Shown in pieces: positions 8,655 through 17,167 of a stretch of 64,000 nucleotides of DNA. The translations under genes were made by a program, and so were the position numbers. The notes beneath the pieces are model-generated. The model saw nothing but the letters and a program-made list of their open reading frames with translations, had not been told where the DNA came from and searched no databases. How positions within the stretch are numbered: position 1 is the stretch's first letter; every line of letters starts with the position of its first letter. Source of the stretch: Natronococcus pandeyae (GTDB lineage Archaea; Halobacteriota; Halobacteria; Halobacteriales; Natrialbaceae); the NCBI RefSeq assembly GCF_008122205.1, contig NZ_PHNJ01000001.1:124001-188000 (forward strand). Direction: 5' to 3'.

Positions 8655-10511
8655 ATGGATACTACTCGGGGGACGCACGATTCGGGGGGCGTCTCGTCGT
8701 CGACGGCCGCGCTCGAGTACGTCGTCGATCCCGTACTGGCCGTCAGCGACGAAACTATCACGTACGCGAACGAGGCCGCGCGAGGCGAGTTCGACCTCTC
8801 GGAGGACGACTCACTGGATGCGCCAACGCTGCTCGCACCGCACTGGGACGTGCTTAGAGACGCGATCACGGAGACGACGGTCGGCACCGCCCGACACGTC
8901 TCGCTCGATCACGACGTCTACGACGCGCGCGTTCATCGAGGGGAAGACGGCGCGACGATCACGTTCGAGCGAACGAGCGAGAGCGACGCGCCGTCGAGCG
9001 ATCGCGTCGTCAAGGAGCGCGCGATCAACGAGGCGCCGGTCGGAATCACGATCTCCGATCCGGACCGCGAGGACAATCCGCTGGTGTACGTCAACGACGC
9101 CTACGAGGAGATGACCGGCTACAGCTACAGCGAGGTCGTCGGCCGGAACTGCCGGTTCCTCCAGGGAGAGGAATCCGACCCCGAAGCGATCGCAGAGATG
9201 CGAGACGCCATCGCAGCAGAACGACCCGTCACCGTCGAACTCACGAACTATCGCAAGGACGGCACCGAGTTCTGGAACGAGGTGACGATCGCCCCCGTCT
9301 ACAACGAGGCCGGCGAACTCACCAACTACGTCGGTTTTCAGAACGACGTGACGGCGCGCAAGGAGGCCGAACGCGAACTCGAGCGCCGAACGGCGGAGCT
9401 CGAGTACATCCTGGATCGCGTCGAGGGGCTGGTCCAGGACGTGACGGACGTCGTCGCGGGATCGACCTCCCGGTCGGAGCTCGAGGCCGCAGTCTGTGAA
9501 CGGATCGCCGCGGAGCCGGCCTACGACGGGGCCTGGATCGGCGAACGGGATCCCGCGACTGAGGCGATCGAGGTTCGCTCGAGTGCCGGCGTCTCGCCCG
9601 AGGCTCCGGCGGTGGACGGATCCCATCCGGCAGCCGAAACGCTCGCGACCGACGACGTCGCCAGCCGTGGCGACGGGGAGACGACCCACGCGTCGTTCCC
9701 GCTGACCTACAACGGTATCGAGTACGGTGTTCTGACGGTCTGTACGGACCGCGATCGCCCGATCGTCGATCGAGAGGCGGTGATCCTCTCGGCGCTCGCG
9801 CGTGCCATCGCCAGCGGCGTCAACGCCCGCGAGACCAGCCGGACCCTCGAGACGGACGCCGTCGTCGCTGTCGAACTCGAGCTTACCGACCCGTCGGTCG
9901 CGCCGGTGGCGCTCTCGGCGGCGACGGATGGCCACCTCGAGTACCGCCGATCGGTCCACGGCACCGACGACGGGACGGCGTCGCTGTTCACCGTCACGGG
10001 TGCGACCGGCGACGAACTTCGGGCGGCCGCTGCGGAACTCCCGTCGGCCGACCTCGCCGTCCTCGTCGAACACGACGAGGGCTGTCTGATCGAACTGATG
10101 GACGAACACGATCTCGTCGCCTGGCTCTCGGCGCGCGGCGTCCGAACGCAGACGATCGAGAGCGAAGGCGGCAGCGCCCGTCTCACGGTCGAGATCCCCC
10201 GTTCGGCGAACGTCCGCTCGGTGGTCGAGGCGATCGAGGACCGGTACGAGGGGACCGACGTCGTCTCGTTCCGGCAGCGCGACGCCGACGGCGAGACGCC
10301 CGAGGAGTTTGCCGCACGAATCGAGACGTCGCTCACCGACCGACAGTTCGTCGCGTTACAACGGGCTTATCTCGCAGGCTACTTCGAGTGGCCGCGGCCG
10401 ACGACCGGCGAGGAACTCGCCCAGACGATGAACGTCTCGCGGCCGACGTTCCACGAGCACCTCCGAACCGCCGAGGCGAAACTCTGCGCTGCGTTCTTCG
10501 GCGACGACTGA
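8655..10511 (+). CDS. LOV/PAS-GAF bacterio-opsin-activator-type regulator with HTH_10
   Basis: A 618-residue one-component regulator. Residues about 20-110 are a weak PAS-like region. Residues 118-235 are a LOV domain with GRNCRFLQ (Cys166) and Asn198, Asn208 and Gln229 at +32, +42 and +63 from the cysteine, the known FMN-contact pattern of plant LOV domains. A GAF-like domain follows (about 260-400), then the bacterio-opsin activator region and an HTH_10 at about 560-615 (LTDRQFVALQRAYLAGYFEW, then NVSRPTFHEHL). Blue-light sensing with direct DNA binding is inferred. The ATG at 8655 is preferred; 8577 would add 26 residues over the promoter. Confidence 0.88.
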   Translation: MDTTRGTHDSGGVSSSTAALEYVVDPVLAVSDETITYANEAARGEFDLSEDDSLDAPTLLAPHWDVLRDAITETTVGTARHVSLDHDVYDARVHRGEDGATITFERTSESDAPSSDRVVKERAINEAPVGITISDPDREDNPLVYVNDAYEEMTGYSYSEVVGRNCRFLQGEESDPEAIAEMRDAIAAERPVTVELTNYRKDGTEFWNEVTIAPVYNEAGELTNYVGFQNDVTARKEAERELERRTAELEYILDRVEGLVQDVTDVVAGSTSRSELEAAVCERIAAEPAYDGAWIGERDPATEAIEVRSSAGVSPEAPAVDGSHPAAETLATDDVASRGDGETTHASFPLTYNGIEYGVLTVCTDRDRPIVDREAVILSALARAIASGVNARETSRTLETDAVVAVELELTDPSVAPVALSAATDGHLEYRRSVHGTDDGTASLFTVTGATGDELRAAAAELPSADLAVLVEHDEGCLIELMDEHDLVAWLSARGVRTQTIESEGGSARLTVEIPRSANVRSVVEAIEDRYEGTDVVSFRQRDADGETPEEFAARIETSLTDRQFVALQRAYLAGYFEWPRPTTGEELAQTMNVSRPTFHEHLRTAEAKLCAAFFGDD

Positions 10512-10619
10512 TACTGTCGGACGGAACTATTTGGAGATCGGTCGCTCGAGTCGGGCGTCACTAGCGGTAACGGCCGGGATTTCGCGACCGACGTCTCACT
10601 GACTGCTGTCCGACAGTAT
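10511..10619. repeat. 12-bp perfect inverted repeat spanning 109 bp
   Basis: ATACTGTCGGAC at 10511-10522 is the exact reverse complement of GTCCGACAGTAT at 10608-10619. Pairing extends to 15 bases with one mismatch. The left arm begins on the last base of the LOV-regulator stop codon. The 85-base interior has no supported gene. It could be a long hairpin acting in 3'-end formation, a regulator-binding pair, or the ends of a small decayed element. Confidence 0.7.
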
Positions 10620-10714
10620 GAGCCGCGGTCTCGCCTCGAGGACCGTCGAAGGGGTTCGTAACCGTCGTGTAGCCCGCGCTTAGCGGGACGAACTGGGACG
10701 GACGGTCGCCGAGA

Positions 10715-10721
10715 TTTATAT
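10715..10721 (+). promoter_or_regulatory. TATA box for the DUF1328 gene
   Basis: TTTATAT lies 24-30 bases before the ATG at 10745, which would give a leaderless transcript starting at or next to the start codon, as is common in haloarchaea. Confidence 0.6.
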
Positions 10722-10744
10722 GAGACGACGTGGGAGCCCGAGGT

Positions 10745-10939
10745 ATGCTCGAACTCGCAACCGCAACTCCGCTCCAGATCGGTGGCGGCGGCTTCCTGTA
10801 CTGGGCAGTGATCTTCTTTATCCTCGCGATCGTCGCCGCCGCCGTCGGCGCCCGCGGCGTCGCCGGTGTCTCGATGGAGATCGCACGGATCTTCGTGCTG
10901 ATCTTCATCGTTCTCGCGGTGATCGCGCTCCTCCTGTAG
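10745..10939 (+). CDS. Small membrane protein, DUF1328 family
   Basis: A 64-residue protein with two hydrophobic helices (about residues 12-33 and 44-64) joined by a short loop, GARGVAGVSMEIAR. This is the DUF1328 pattern: FLYWAVIFFILAIVAAAVGA, a Gly/Ala-rich turn, then an Ile/Leu-rich helix ending at the C-terminus. The function of the family is not established. The ATG at 10745 fits the TATA box at 10715-10721; a start five codons upstream is less likely. It stands alone, with intergenic sequence on both sides. Confidence 0.8.
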   Translation: MLELATATPLQIGGGGFLYWAVIFFILAIVAAAVGARGVAGVSMEIARIFVLIFIVLAVIALLL

Positions 10940-11123
10940 GCGAGGTTCGCTCGCTTCGCTACTTCCCCTCGGAACTGCGAACGGGGAGCGGAGCGACCCG
11001 CGAGCGAGGCGACGGTTCGCAGACGCGGGTCTCGAGCGACTTCGAACCGCTGAATCGACCGCCCAGCTGCTGGCTCGGCCCGGCGGCTGTTCGCCATCGA
11101 TGACGGTCACGAGCGCGCGACTA

Positions 11124-11150
11124 CTTAAAAAAATCCCACAATCCTTTATC
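11124..11150 (+). promoter_or_regulatory. AT-rich promoter region of the NMT1-type binding-protein gene
   Basis: Two candidate TATA cores lie here: CTTAAAAAAA (11124-11133) and CTTTATC (11144-11150). The second lies about 36 bases from the ATG at 11183 and would leave a leader of roughly ten bases. The surrounding 10940-11110 holds GC-rich inverted repeats and no supported gene. Confidence 0.45.
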
Positions 11151-11182
11151 AGACCCCTGGTGATAGCTCTCTCGTGTGGGAG

Positions 11183-12283
11183 ATGGTGACACACAATCGA
11201 CACACGCGCCGTTGCGTCCTCGCAGCCGCGGGAACCGCGACCGTGGTCGGCTGTCTGGGCGAGTCCGAGGACAACGGTTCGAACGGTGGAAACGGTGACG
11301 ACGCGGCGGAGGGAAACGGCGACGAGCCGGAGGAGAAGTCGATCTCGCTGTTGCTCAACTGGCAACTGAGCGGGCTCCACGCGCCGTACGTCGCGGCGCG
11401 GGAGAACGGGTTCTACGACGAGGAAGGGTTCGAGTCGGTGACGATCGAGAGCGGCGACGGCTCCGACTTCGCGGCGAACCAGGCCGGACTCGGCAACGTC
11501 GAGTTCGCGGTATCGAGTCCCGATCAGATCCTCAACGTAAACAGTCGCGGGCTCGATCCGCGCTGTATCGCGGTCGTGATGCAGCGAAATCCGAACGTCG
11601 TCTTCGCCACCCGGGACGGGTTCGGCGAACTGACCGATCCGGAACAGCTGGAGGGAGCGACCGTCGGCAGTGGACCCGGCATGGTGCGCGAGATGACACA
11701 GGCGTATCTCGACTACCACGACGTTCTCGAGACCGTCGACTACGTCGATGCTGGGTTCGATACCGTCCAGCAGCTCCTCGCGGGCGACATCGACGCCGCC
11801 GGCGGAGTGTTCGGCGACGTCGTCGACGCCGAGCATCAGGGGGCGGAGGTCGACGTCCTCCGGATCGACGAGACGATCCCGTCGTACGGTCATCTCGTCG
11901 TCACCGACGAGGCGTTCGCAGCGGACCACGAGACGACCGTCCGCTCGTTCCTCCGTGCGACTGCCAGGGGGGCCGTCTGGGCGAGCGAGCGTCCCGAGGC
12001 GGCGATCGATCACCTCGTCGACGTCCAGCCGGAACTCGAGGAGGTCCGGGAGAACCAGCTCGACAAGTGGGAGCGGATGCGATCCGAGTACATGGAGTCG
12101 GAGGCCGTCCGGGAGAACGGCTGGGGGTGGAACGAGCCGTCTCCGTGGGAGTCGACGTACGAGACCCTCGCGGCGGCCGACGTCTTCGAGAACGACGTCG
12201 ATCCCGACGCGGTCTGGACGAACGACTACCTCGACGATGAGTACGAGTACATCGCCGACTACGCCGATCTGGCGGGGGCGTAG
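11183..12283 (+). CDS. ABC transporter substrate-binding lipoprotein, NMT1/THI5-like
   Basis: A 366-residue exported binding protein. The N-terminus has a twin-arginine HTRR motif, a hydrophobic stretch and a lipobox VVGC, so it should be a Tat-exported lipid-anchored protein. An acidic Asn/Gly linker follows. The mature part begins LLNWQLSGLHAPYVAARENG, the opening of NMT1/THI5/SsuA-type binding proteins, which bind thiamine-pyrimidine precursors, sulfonates or related compounds. It has a GWGW motif near residue 313 shared with the regulator at 14690-15943. Two permeases and an ATPase follow. The substrate is not determinable here. The start is ATG 11183; GTG 11174 would add three residues. 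Confidence 0.85.
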   Translation: MVTHNRHTRRCVLAAAGTATVVGCLGESEDNGSNGGNGDDAAEGNGDEPEEKSISLLLNWQLSGLHAPYVAARENGFYDEEGFESVTIESGDGSDFAANQAGLGNVEFAVSSPDQILNVNSRGLDPRCIAVVMQRNPNVVFATRDGFGELTDPEQLEGATVGSGPGMVREMTQAYLDYHDVLETVDYVDAGFDTVQQLLAGDIDAAGGVFGDVVDAEHQGAEVDVLRIDETIPSYGHLVVTDEAFAADHETTVRSFLRATARGAVWASERPEAAIDHLVDVQPELEEVRENQLDKWERMRSEYMESEAVRENGWGWNEPSPWESTYETLAAADVFENDVDPDAVWTNDYLDDEYEYIADYADLAGA

Positions 12284-12358
12284 CCGCTCCCCGTCGGCGA
12301 ATCGGGAGCGCGACCGCGGCGCGACTGCCGAGTGCGAGCGCTGGCTCGGGGTGGTGCC

Positions 12359-13183
12359 GTGACCGACGGCGGCGATTCCCGAGGACGACCCGTGTGGACG
12401 CCGGCGCTGCCGCGGTCGCCGATCGTCCGGGAGGGACTCGTCGCCGGCGGCGAGCGCGTTCTGCCGCCGACCGTCGTCCTCGCGGCGATACTCGCCGCGT
12501 GGCAGGCCGCCGTCGTCGTCACCGACCTGCCGACGATGATCCTCCCGTCGCCGGTCGACGTCGGCGTCGCGCTGCTCGAGACGTATCCGACGCTGCTCGG
12601 GGACGCGCTCGTCACGGGAGCGACGGCCGCGCTCGGATTGGTCGCCGGCGGCGTCGTCGGCCTCGCGCTCGCGTTCGCGATGACGTACTCGCGGACGGCG
12701 GCGCGGACGGCCCTCCCGTACGTCGTCGCGCTGCGCATCGCGCCGCTGATCGCTATCGCGCCGCTGCTGTTCCTCTGGTTCGGTCGCGGGATCCCGGCTC
12801 GAGCGCTGCTCGTCGCGTCGATGACGCTCTTCCCGGTGACGATCGCCGCGCTCGACGGCCTGCGGAACACGCCGCGGGCCTACCTCGACCTGGCGGAGTC
12901 GGTCGGCGCGTCCCCCCTCGCGACGTTCTGCTTCGTCCGGATTCCGGCGGCCGCGCCGAGCGTCGTCGCGGGGGTCAAGATCGCGACGACCCTGAGCGTC
13001 ATCGGCGCGGTCGTCGCCGAGTTCGTCACGCTCCGGTCCGGGCTGGGCTACCGGGTGTTCGACACCGCCACGTACCTCCGGACGGCCGAGACGTACGCGG
13101 CGCTGGTCGTCCTCTCGGCGCTCGGCGTCGCGTTCTACCTCGTGCCGGTCGTCCTCGAGCGCGCGCTGTGGGCCGAACCGTAG
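12359..13183 (+). CDS. ABC transporter permease (BPD type), first of two
   Basis: A protein of about 274 residues with five or six membrane helices and the inner-membrane transport signature region LAESVGASPLATFCFVRIPA, which contains the EAA loop that contacts the ATPase. It belongs with the binding protein just upstream. GTG 12359 starts near the first hydrophobic segment; GTG 12332 is also in frame and would add nine residues. It converges on the second permease gene (13187-13957) with three bases between stop codons. Having two different permeases suggests a heterodimer, though each may instead pair with itself. Confidence 0.85.
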   Translation: MTDGGDSRGRPVWTPALPRSPIVREGLVAGGERVLPPTVVLAAILAAWQAAVVVTDLPTMILPSPVDVGVALLETYPTLLGDALVTGATAALGLVAGGVVGLALAFAMTYSRTAARTALPYVVALRIAPLIAIAPLLFLWFGRGIPARALLVASMTLFPVTIAALDGLRNTPRAYLDLAESVGASPLATFCFVRIPAAAPSVVAGVKIATTLSVIGAVVAEFVTLRSGLGYRVFDTATYLRTAETYAALVVLSALGVAFYLVPVVLERALWAEP

Positions 13184-13186
13184 GAG

Positions 13187-13957
13187 CTACCGACCGAATC
13201 CCAGCCGTCGCTCCGCGGCGCGCTGAGCCAGCACGACCGCCCCGTACAGCAACAGCCCCTCGAGCAGCAGCGTCACGAGCGCCGCGAGCATGACGTCGGG
13301 GCGGACGTTCTCCGCGCCCATCAACACGAGAAAACCAAGGCCGTCGTCGGCGATCACCCACTCCGCGACGACGGCGCCGACCACCGCGAGCGTCACCGAC
13401 TGCTTGAGTCCGGCGAACACGTCGGGCATCGCGTACGGCACGTCGACGTAGCGGATTCGCGCGATCGGGCCGGCATCGACCGAGCGCAGCAGTTCGCGGT
13501 GCGCGTCCGGGGCCGCGTCGAGTCCCGCCACCGTGTTTAACACGAGCGGGAAGAACGTGACGAGCGCGACGAAGACGACCGCTGTCGCCGTTCCCGTCCC
13601 GAGGTAGATCAGCAACAGCGGCGCGACGGCGATCTTCGGGACCACCCTGACGGTGACGAGGTAGGGGTACACCGCGGTCCGGGCCCACGGGAGGTACGCG
13701 ATCGCCACCGCGAGCAGGAAGCCACCGACGATCCCGACGGCGCCGCCGTAGACCACCTTCTCGAGCGTGTACCAGGCGTTCCAGGCGTACAGCGTCCAGT
13801 TCTCGAACAGCTGGGCGGCCACGGTCTCCGGCCCCGGCAGCACGAACGGCGGGACGTCGCCGACGACCGTCACGGCCCACCAGGCGAGGACGCCGACGGC
13901 GAGCGCGAGCGTCGGGAGGAGGATATCGCCCGCGGCGGCGCGAACGCGATCAGTCAT
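13187..13957 (-). CDS. ABC transporter permease (BPD type), second of two
   Basis: A 256-residue protein of the same family as the convergent permease: hydrophobic N-terminus LLPTLALAVGVLAWWAVTVV, an FVLPGPETV segment, and an EAA-type loop LLRSVDAGPIARIRYVDVPY. Its start overlaps the end of the ATPase gene by eight bases, so the two are translated together. It supplies half, or a homodimer, of the channel of the NMT1/THI5-type importer. The opposite orientation of the two permease genes inside one locus is unusual and suggests a rearranged or merged transporter. Confidence 0.87.
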   Translation of the reverse strand: MTDRVRAAAGDILLPTLALAVGVLAWWAVTVVGDVPPFVLPGPETVAAQLFENWTLYAWNAWYTLEKVVYGGAVGIVGGFLLAVAIAYLPWARTAVYPYLVTVRVVPKIAVAPLLLIYLGTGTATAVVFVALVTFFPLVLNTVAGLDAAPDAHRELLRSVDAGPIARIRYVDVPYAMPDVFAGLKQSVTLAVVGAVVAEWVIADDGLGFLVLMGAENVRPDVMLAALVTLLLEGLLLYGAVVLAQRAAERRLGFGR

Positions 13958-14693
13958 AGCTCTCGTGGAGCGTCCGTCGGACGCGGGCGACCTGCTCCTG
14001 GAACGAGCGGGTGCCGAACACCGCCTCGTCCCGGGGCTCGGGCAGGTCGACGTCGAACGTCGCGTCGATCCGACCCGGCAGGCCGCGCATGACGAGACAG
14101 CGGTCGGCGAGAAACACCGCCTCCGGAACGCTGTGGGTCACGAAGACGACCGTCTTCCGCTCGCGGCGCCAGAGCTGCCTGATCTCGACGCCGAGTTCGT
14201 CGCGCGTGATCTCGTCGAGTTCCCCGAACGGCTCGTCCATCAACAACACGTCTGCGCCGAGGTGCAACGCGCGAGCGATGGCGACCCGCTGTTTCATCCC
14301 CCCGGAAAGGGCGTCCGGTCGCGCGTTCTCGAACCCCTCGAGCCCCATCGACCGTAACAGCGCCTGCGCGTCCGCCTCGTTCGGCTCCCGTCCGGCCAGC
14401 GACCGGAGGAACGTGACGTTCTCCAGCGCGCTCTTCCACGGAAAGAGCGTGTGGCGCTGGAACACGAAGCCGACGTCGCCGGCCGTTTGCGCGCGCTCGG
14501 GAGCGCGGTCGCGGATGTGAACCCGGCCGCCCGTCGGCTCCTGGAGGCCGCCGATCGTCCGCAACAGCGTCGTCTTCCCGCAGCCAGAGGGGCCGACGAC
14601 CGTGACGAACTCGCCGGTCTCGATCCGCAGGTCGACGTCCGCGATCGCGGTGACATCGTCGAACTCCACCGTGACTCCCTCGAGTTCGATCAT
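13950..14693 (-). CDS. ABC transporter ATP-binding protein of the NMT1/THI5-type importer
   Basis: A 247-residue ATPase with Walker A GPSGCGKTT, Q-loop FVFQRHTLFPW, signature LSGGMKQR, Walker B VLLMDEPF and H-loop VFVTHSVPEA, all intact. It resembles SsuB/TauB/ThiZ-type ATPases. It overlaps the regulator gene upstream by four bases (14690-14693) and the permease downstream by eight, so the minus-strand order is regulator, ATPase, permease in one transcript. A much longer open frame exists on this strand, but its upstream part runs out of frame through the regulator and is a shadow. Confidence 0.9.
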   Translation of the reverse strand: MIELEGVTVEFDDVTAIADVDLRIETGEFVTVVGPSGCGKTTLLRTIGGLQEPTGGRVHIRDRAPERAQTAGDVGFVFQRHTLFPWKSALENVTFLRSLAGREPNEADAQALLRSMGLEGFENARPDALSGGMKQRVAIARALHLGADVLLMDEPFGELDEITRDELGVEIRQLWRRERKTVVFVTHSVPEAVFLADRCLVMRGLPGRIDATFDVDLPEPRDEAVFGTRSFQEQVARVRRTLHESYD

Positions 14694-15943
14694 GCCGGTT
14701 CGCGAAGCAGGCGTCCCTGTTCGAGCGCCGTTCGGAGTCGATCCCACATCTCGCGCCGTTGCCACCCCCAGCCGCGCTCTCGCACGGCCTCGCTCCCGCC
14801 GAACGCCGACGCCGCCCGCTCGAACGTTCGCTCGATTCGCGCTTCGTCCTCGTCGCTCACCGCGGCGATCCGCTCGGCGGCCGGCCCCGGGTCCGATCGG
14901 GCGTCGGCCCAGCCGCCGGTCGTCGCCGCGAGAAACCGCTCGAGCGTCCCCGCCCGCTCGGCGAGCGTCCGTTCGTGGACGACGAGCGTCGGTCCGTAGA
15001 TTGGGAAGTGATCGGTGACGTGCAGGGCGTCGACCGTCATGTCCCGTCGTTCCAGTTCGAGCGGATCGGCGAACGAGCCGGTGACGACGTCGGCAGCGCC
15101 GTCGACGAGGGCGGTCCGCTCCTCGCCGTCCGTATCGAGAACGCGAACGTCGTCGCTGAACGCGGTCTGCGAGAGGAAGAGGCGTCCGAGCAGTTTCGTC
15201 TCGGAGTTCGGTGGCATGCCGATTCGCCGTCCCTCGAGTTGGGCGACGCTCCGGAGGGGTTCGCCGAACACCGATCGGACCGTGTAGAGGACGGTCGTCG
15301 CGCGCTGGTAGCACGGCGCGACCGGAACGATCGGTTCGCCGGCCTCGCGTGCGCGAAGAACCGTCGCGGCGCCGGCGACGGCGACGTCGGCCGACCCGTC
15401 GCCGACCTGCCGGAGCGCCCGTCGCGATCCCTCGTGGTGCTCGATCCGAACGTCGAGGCCGAACGTCTCGTACCAGTCGGACGCGAGCGCCGCGTAGAAG
15501 GGAGCGTGGAGGGCGTTCGGTCGCCAGTTCAGCGCGAGCGCGAGCGAGGAGTCGTCGGCGGACCGGACCGTCCGTTCGTGATCGTGGATCTCGAGCGCCC
15601 GGTCGACCAGGGCGACCCCGTGGCGATCGTACGTCCGTTCGATCGTCGTCTCGTGATCCGCGTGCGGGTGCCACGCCGTCTGGGGTCGTCCCGGTTCGCT
15701 GTCCCGGAGCGAATCGCGTCCGATCAGTCCGGTCTCCTCGAGGCGCGTCGTCGCGTCACTGATGGTCGTTCGGTTCAGCCGGGTGCCGACCTGGAGATGA
15801 ACGCTCGTGGTCGGGTCGTCCTCGCGCTCGGCCCGCAAGAGCAGGTACGCGAGCACGCGGGCCGGGCTCCGGCCGAGACCGGCCGCGAGGCGCTCGACGA
15901 GGGGTTCGTCGCCCTCGAGCACCCAGAACCTCTGCGAACGCAT
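14690..15943 (-). CDS. Winged-helix regulator fused to an NMT1/THI5 substrate-binding domain
   Basis: A 417-residue protein with two parts. Residues about 1-95 look like a winged helix: ARVLAYLLLRAERE, then VGTRLNRTTISDATTRLEET and a GRPQTAW wing. Residues about 133-410 form a binding-protein fold starting LALNWRPNALHAPFYAALAS and ending in a GWGW motif near residue 391, both shared with the exported binding protein at 11183. There is no signal peptide or membrane segment, so it should be cytosolic. I infer that it senses the imported compound and controls the locus. ATG 15943 is preferred; an in-frame start at 15973 would add ten residues. Confidence 0.8.
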   Translation of the reverse strand: MRSQRFWVLEGDEPLVERLAAGLGRSPARVLAYLLLRAEREDDPTTSVHLQVGTRLNRTTISDATTRLEETGLIGRDSLRDSEPGRPQTAWHPHADHETTIERTYDRHGVALVDRALEIHDHERTVRSADDSSLALALNWRPNALHAPFYAALASDWYETFGLDVRIEHHEGSRRALRQVGDGSADVAVAGAATVLRAREAGEPIVPVAPCYQRATTVLYTVRSVFGEPLRSVAQLEGRRIGMPPNSETKLLGRLFLSQTAFSDDVRVLDTDGEERTALVDGAADVVTGSFADPLELERRDMTVDALHVTDHFPIYGPTLVVHERTLAERAGTLERFLAATTGGWADARSDPGPAAERIAAVSDEDEARIERTFERAASAFGGSEAVRERGWGWQRREMWDRLRTALEQGRLLREPA

Positions 15944-16024
15944 TCTGGGGCGAGTGTCCACCCTGCGGCACATAATGGTATCATCGTCCGCCTTCGCGAC
16001 GCGCTGCAGCCCCCGCCGCCGACC

Positions 16025-16034
16025 GTTTATAAAC
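16025..16034 (-). promoter_or_regulatory. Palindromic TATA-type element upstream of the HTH-binding-protein fusion
   Basis: GTTTATAAAC is a perfect 10-base palindrome about 80 bases before the ATG at 15943 and 50 before 15973. It could be the TATA element of the minus-strand operon, and its symmetry would also suit a dimeric repressor. The rest of the 315-base gap 15944-16258 is AT-richer than its surroundings and must hold the promoter for the plus-strand gene at 16259; I see no gene in it. Confidence 0.4.
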
Positions 16035-16258
16035 GTTTTGTCAATACGATAATGGCGACGAACTCGAGCGTAGTCTCTGCTTACCGGCAGCGGGCACGGC
16101 GACCCGGCCCGTTCGTGGCGGTGGTAGCCGAACGGCAGTACGCTGTACTAAGTTTAATTTGTGCATCCTAACACTGAATTTAGAAAGTGATTGTAGCACT
16201 GGAAATCTTTGGTAATAGTTATCTAACCACACGGTGACGGTTTACCTGTGGTGGTGTC

Positions 16259-17161
16259 ATGACACAAACATCTGCGGACGAAACAACGACGGTCGCGCAA
16301 CGACGCGATCTGGCTAACGCCCTCGAGGTCGACGTCAGTGGGGACGAACCGGTGACGTGGGACGGGCTCGCGGGACGGGTCGAGTCGACGAGCGACCCGG
16401 CGTTCGCTTCGATCGGCGAGGAGATCCGGGCCGACCTCGCGGGCCAACTCGACGCGGCGCTGCTCGAGGACGTGCTTGACGGGCTCGAGCGGGAACTCCG
16501 GCGGCTGCCGGAGGTTCGTGCCGTCGGCGTCCCCGACGAACCGGGCGGAAACTACGTGGCGGTCGCCGAGCCGGGGTGGCGACTCTACGATCACCTCCTC
16601 GAGATCAACTTCTTCGAGCGCCTCGACGAGACGATGCCGCGGTTCACCGCGGAGCACGTCGAGCGGACGACCCGGGAACTCGTCGGGACGGAGTCGCTCT
16701 CGTCGGCGCTCGAAGAGATCGGCTTCGACGAGACGGAGAAGACGGCGCTGCTCGTGGCCGTCGCGACCAACAACGAACGGCTCGCCCGCTGGGTACCGGC
16801 GAACCAGATTCCGGACGGCGTCGAGTTCGACACCTCGAAGGTGCCGCCGCTCCACCAGCGCGCGATGGGCGGGGCCTTGCTGTGGATCCGGGGGCTCGAC
16901 AGACACCTCTGGCAGTACGAACCGCTCGTGACGGAGGCGATCCTGGACGATGCCGCCTGGTACACGAAGGCGATGCTGGGCGGCATCTACGTGACGGCTC
17001 TCGCGGCCCACGACCTGGCGACGGCGGAGTCGTTCTCCGACGAGACGGTGACGGCCGCGTTCACGGGAAGCGCCGCGATCCAGATCGTCAGCCAGGAGGA
17101 CCTGATGCGGGACGTCTTCTACATCACGGACGAGATGCGCGCGCCGAGCAAACTGAGGTGA
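16259..17161 (+). CDS. Unrecognised 300-residue protein, first gene of the PQQ-dehydrogenase unit
   Basis: I do not recognise this family. The protein is soluble, largely helical by composition and acidic, with no signal peptide, no cysteine and no obvious cofactor motif. Notable stretches are VAEPGWRLYDHLLEINFFER, TEKTALLVAVATNNERLARW and GIYVTALAAHDLA. The stop at 17159-17161 is six bases before the ATG of the PQQ dehydrogenase and in the same frame, so the two are co-transcribed. It could be an assembly or cofactor-insertion partner, or a separate enzyme on the same pathway; both are inference. Confidence 0.75.
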   Translation: MTQTSADETTTVAQRRDLANALEVDVSGDEPVTWDGLAGRVESTSDPAFASIGEEIRADLAGQLDAALLEDVLDGLERELRRLPEVRAVGVPDEPGGNYVAVAEPGWRLYDHLLEINFFERLDETMPRFTAEHVERTTRELVGTESLSSALEEIGFDETEKTALLVAVATNNERLARWVPANQIPDGVEFDTSKVPPLHQRAMGGALLWIRGLDRHLWQYEPLVTEAILDDAAWYTKAMLGGIYVTALAAHDLATAESFSDETVTAAFTGSAAIQIVSQEDLMRDVFYITDEMRAPSKLR

Positions 17162-17167
17162 TCACCT

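Noticed and set aside
13950-15674. A 574-codon ATPase with a long N-terminal domain
   Set aside because: The upstream part is the regulator gene read out of frame; the ATPase begins at ATG 14693 where conservation starts.
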